Shown here one piece after another: positions 61,131 to 64,000 of a stretch of 64,000 nucleotides of DNA. Made by a program: the position numbers and the translations under genes. Where the stretch lies: assembly GCA_021798915.1 (NCBI GenBank), contig JAJZBM010000003.1, positions 1 through 64,000 on the forward strand, written 5' to 3'. Source of the stretch: Pseudomonadota bacterium. GTDB lineage: Bacteria > Pseudomonadota > Alphaproteobacteria > Acetobacterales > Acetobacteraceae. The notes below the pieces were generated by a model, which was not told the origin of the DNA, ran no database searches, and worked only from the letters and a program-made list of their open reading frames with translations. The number at the start of each line of letters is the position of its first letter. Positions within the stretch are counted from its first letter, which is position 1.

Positions 61131-62867
61131 TCAGTCGGTTTCCTGCTGCGCCTGCTGGTTGCGTCTGCGGATCGCAGCGCCGAGGATGTCACCGAGCGAG
61201 GCGCCGGAATCGGAGGAGCCGAAATCGGCCATCGCCTGCTTCTCCTCGTCCACTTCCTTGCCCTTGATGGTGAGGCTGAGCTTGCGCGCCGCGCGATCCA
61301 CCGCGGTCACCTTGGCGTCGAGCTTTTCGCCGACCGCGAAGCGCTCGGCGCGCTGATCGGCCTTGTCGCGGGCGAGTTCGGCGCGGCGGATGAAGCCGCC
61401 GAGCACGTCGTCCACCTTGACCTCGACACCGTTCGACTGCACCGCGGTGACGACGCAGGTGACGATATCGCCCTTGTGGATGCGATCGAGCACATCCGCC
61501 GCCGGATCGACCTGCAACTGCTTGATCCCGAGGCTGATGCGCTCTTTTTCGACATCGACGTCGAGCACCTTGGCGCGCACCATGTCGCCCTTGGTGTATT
61601 TGTTGATCGCGACCTCCCCGGGCTCGTCCCAGGAGATGTCGGACATATGCACCATGCCGTCGAGATCGGCGGTGAGGCCGATGAACAGGCCGAATTCGGT
61701 GATGTTGCGGATCTCGCCCTCGATCGTCGAGCCGATCGGATGCTCGTCGAGGAAGACCTCCCAGGGGTTGCCCTGGACCTGCTTCAGGCCGAGCGAGATG
61801 CGCCGCTTGCCGGCATCGACGTCGAGCACCATGACCTCGACTTCCTGGCTGGTCGCGACGATCTTGCCGGGATGGACGTTCTTCTTCGTCCACGACATTT
61901 CCGAGACATGCACCAGCCCCTCGACCCCGGGTTCGAGTTCGACGAAAGCGCCGTAATCGGTGATGTTGGTGACGCGGCCGGTGAATTTCGTCCCCGGCGG
62001 GTATTTCGCCGCGATCCCCTCCCAGGGGTCGGCTTCGAGCTGCTTCATGCCGAGGCTGATGCGCTGGGTCTCGGGGTTGAAGCGGATCACCTGCACGCGC
62101 ACCGGCTGGCCGATCTGCAACGCCTCGGCGGGGTGGTTGATGCGCCGCCAGGCGATGTCGGTCACATGGAGCAGGCCATCGACGCCACCGAGATCGACGA
62201 AGGCGCCGTAATCGGTGATGTTTTTCACCACGCCGTCGATGATCATGCCTTCCTTGAGACCCTGGATCAGTTCGCTCCGCTGCTCGGCGCGGGTCTCTTC
62301 CAGCACGGCGCGGCGGGAGACGACGATATTGCCGCGCGCGCGGTCCATTTTCAGGATCTGGAAGGGCTGGGGCGTGCCCATGAGCGGCGCAACGTCACGC
62401 ACCGGGCGGATATCGACTTGGCTTCCCGGCAGGAACGCCACGGCGCCGCCGAGATCGACGGTGAAGCCGCCCTTGACGCGGCCATAGATGGTGCCGTTCA
62501 CGCGCTGATTGGCGGCGAAGGCCTTTTCGATATTGGTCCAGGATTCCTCGCGCCGCGCCTTCTCGCGCGAGAGCACGATGGCGCCGTCACGATCCTCGTA
62601 GCGCTCGACGTAAAGCTCGACCGCGTCGCCGGGCTTGACCTCCGGCGCCATGCCGGGCGGGGCGAATTCCTTGAGCGGCACCCGCCCCTCGCTTTTGAGC
62701 CCGACATCGACGATCGCGAATTCATCGGTCAGGCGCAGCACGTGGCCGGTGATGACCGAGCCCTCGAAGCCGGCATCGCGGCCGAGGGTCTGATCGAGCA
62801 TGGCGGCAAAATCCTCGCCCCCGGCGACGTGGGCGGGAGCGGCGGTAGCAGGCGCAGTGGCAGCCAT
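61131..62867 (-). CDS. rpsA: 30S ribosomal protein S1
   Basis: 578 residues from ATG 62867. Six S1/OB domains, the last four with repeated KNITDYGAFVDLGGVDGLL, TNITDYGAFVELEPGVEGL, RNITEFGLFIGLTADLDGM and LDVDVEKERISLGIKQLQV segments. Binds mRNA for initiation on the 30S subunit. A 278-base gap precedes it and should hold promoter and leader. Confidence 0.96.
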   Translation of the reverse strand: MAATAPATAAPAHVAGGEDFAAMLDQTLGRDAGFEGSVITGHVLRLTDEFAIVDVGLKSEGRVPLKEFAPPGMAPEVKPGDAVELYVERYEDRDGAIVLSREKARREESWTNIEKAFAANQRVNGTIYGRVKGGFTVDLGGAVAFLPGSQVDIRPVRDVAPLMGTPQPFQILKMDRARGNIVVSRRAVLEETRAEQRSELIQGLKEGMIIDGVVKNITDYGAFVDLGGVDGLLHVTDIAWRRINHPAEALQIGQPVRVQVIRFNPETQRISLGMKQLEADPWEGIAAKYPPGTKFTGRVTNITDYGAFVELEPGVEGLVHVSEMSWTKKNVHPGKIVATSQEVEVMVLDVDAGKRRISLGLKQVQGNPWEVFLDEHPIGSTIEGEIRNITEFGLFIGLTADLDGMVHMSDISWDEPGEVAINKYTKGDMVRAKVLDVDVEKERISLGIKQLQVDPAADVLDRIHKGDIVTCVVTAVQSNGVEVKVDDVLGGFIRRAELARDKADQRAERFAVGEKLDAKVTAVDRAARKLSLTIKGKEVDEEKQAMADFGSSDSGASLGDILGAAIRRRNQQAQQETD

Positions 62868-63145
62868 CGGAATGGGTCGATCCTTATGTGGCGCGGGGCG
62901 GCGCGGGCCGCCCGGTCCTGGTATGCGCGTCCGTCTGGCGGACACGTCTTGCCCATGCGTTGCGCAGGGGCCGATGAAACTCACGAATGAACGGACGCGG
63001 CACGATGCCACGCGGCCCAGTGTTCCCGGCCGCGCAGCGCCGTGGACAGATACGCCAAACCCTTCCCGAGTCAAGGGGAACCGGCGCCCGCGCGGGGGTT
63101 TTCCTGTCTCTCGCGATCACGTCCGCGATCGCTCCGCCCCGCTGC
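62868..63145. other. rpsA upstream region
   Basis: 278 bases between cmk and rpsA. No gene or clear terminator seen; it probably contains an rpsA promoter and a 5' leader. Confidence 0.4.
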
Positions 63146-63793
63146 TCACTGGGGCGCGATGACGGCGAGGACGATGGCGAGCGCCGCGGCGAATGCGGCG
63201 TCGGCGTCGAGCGCCGAGGTGTCGAGCGTCACCGCATCCGCGGCCGGGCGGAGTGGCGCGAGCGTGCGCGCCGCGTCCTCCGCGTCGCGGGCGGCGAGAT
63301 CGGCGGTGATCTGTGCGCGTTCCTCAGGGGCGGCGGCACGCTCGCGCCAGCGCCGCTCGGCGCGGGCGGCGAGGCTCGCGGTGACGAAGAGCTTCACGGG
63401 CGCGGCCGGCAGCACCACGGTGCCGATGTCGCGGCCGTCGAGAACCGCGCCGCCGCGCGACGCGAAATCGCGCTGGAAAGCGAGCAGGGCGGCACGCACC
63501 GCTTCCTGCCCGGCGACGGCGCTGGCGGCGCGATCGACCGCCGCGGTGCGAAGATCGCCGCGGGCGAGATCGCCGGGGCTCAGCGCCTGCGCCGCCCGCG
63601 CCGCCTCTGCCGGATCGGCGGGATCGCCGCCCTGATCGAGCACGCGGCGCGCAACGGCGCGATAGAGGAGGCCGGTATCGAGATAGGGCAGGCCGAAATG
63701 CGCGGCCAGACGGCGGGCGAGCGTCCCCTTCCCCGCCGCCGCCGGCCCGTCGATCGCGATCACCAGGGGCGCGGCCGTCATCGGGGCCGCCAT
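63146..63793 (-). CDS. cmk: Cytidylate kinase
   Basis: 215 residues from ATG 63793, which overlaps the aroA stop (TGATG, 63791-63795), so coupled; ATG 63781 is an alternative. [19 protein letters not shown] (P-loop), [48 protein letters not shown]. Phosphorylates CMP/dCMP. Order aroA-cmk-rpsA is conserved in alphaproteobacteria. Confidence 0.95.
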   Translation of the reverse strand: MAAPMTAAPLVIAIDGPAAAGKGTLARRLAAHFGLPYLDTGLLYRAVARRVLDQGGDPADPAEAARAAQALSPGDLARGDLRTAAVDRAASAVAGQEAVRAALLAFQRDFASRGGAVLDGRDIGTVVLPAAPVKLFVTASLAARAERRWRERAAAPEERAQITADLAARDAEDAARTLAPLRPAADAVTLDTSALDADAAFAAALAIVLAVIAPQ

Positions 63794-64000
63794 CAGAGCG
63801 GGGCGATCGCCGCGCCGAGCCCGTTCATCAGCGCGGCGAAGCCGGGGAAACTGGTCTCGATGAAACGTGCCTCGTCGATCGCGACCGGCGCCACGCTCGC
63901 GAGCCCGAGCACCAGCGCGCTCATCGCGATCCGATGATCCATGCCGGTCGCGACCATCCCCCCGCCGGCGGGCGGCGCGCCGGTGCCGTGGATGATGAGA
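63793..64000 (-). CDS. aroA: EPSP synthase, C-terminal part (cut by window edge)
   Basis: About 68 residues before the window ends. [19 protein letters not shown] and [19 protein letters not shown] contain the DHRIAMS motif of the C-terminal domain, followed by [19 protein letters not shown]. Shikimate-pathway step joining shikimate-3-phosphate and PEP. The N-terminal 380 or so residues lie outside the window. Confidence 0.93.
   Translation of the reverse strand, partial: LIIHGTGAPPAGGGMVATGMDHRIAMSALVLGLASVAPVAIDEARFIETSFPGFAALMNGLGAAIAPL

Overview
The window comes from a high-GC alphaproteobacterium, most likely Acetobacteraceae/Rhodospirillales. This rests on the synteny miaA-ilvB-ilvN-ilvC and aroA-cmk-rpsA-sppA-ihfB-lapA-trpF, the sequence character of the proteins, and PEP-CTERM secreted proteins. 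The species cannot be named from sequence alone.

Layout. 1-1,850: an AT-richer, transferred-looking patch with the 3' end of a transposase abutting a truncated membrane protein, then a methyltransferase. 1,971-5,165: a phage-like early module. It has a divergent CI-like repressor, a multi-half-site operator, a small HTH protein, a RepA-like ATPase and a DUF6362 protein. 5,197-11,525: probable defence cargo, made of a two-gene ATPase plus TOPRIM-like unit and a 1,381-residue protein fusing a HigA-type HTH to a possible nuclease-like region and a long helical body. 11,562-17,755: chromosomal envelope genes (four lipoproteins, two PEP-CTERM proteins, Ohr, RlpA, a periplasmic binding protein), a repeat and a candidate small RNA.

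17,959-45,107: an uninterrupted late-gene cluster of a contractile-tailed phage. It runs from terminase, portal, scaffold and capsid through sheath, tube, frameshifted tail chaperones, short tape measure, baseplate hub/V/W/J/I, a glycine-rich fibre and two large tail spikes, to lysis genes, a lipase and a papain-like peptidase. No integrase, repressor or replication gene is attached to it. The only repressor and replication-like genes lie 13 kb to the left. A palindrome upstream of the terminase (GTTAGAGTGACTAAC) matches the operator at that distant repressor with one half-site mismatch, so the two blocks may be halves of one split prophage.

45,129-64,000: core chromosome. It carries an orphan OmpR-type response regulator whose downstream side is the phage end, PBP1A, an IlvD/Edd-type dehydratase, rlmN, an IalB-like protein, the isoleucine/valine operon ilvB-ilvN-(membrane protein)-ilvC, miaA and serB divergently, then trpF-lapA-ihfB and sppA-rpsA-cmk-aroA. 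A composite hairpin repeat occurs in three intergenic gaps (14.6, 48.8 and 58.7 kb).
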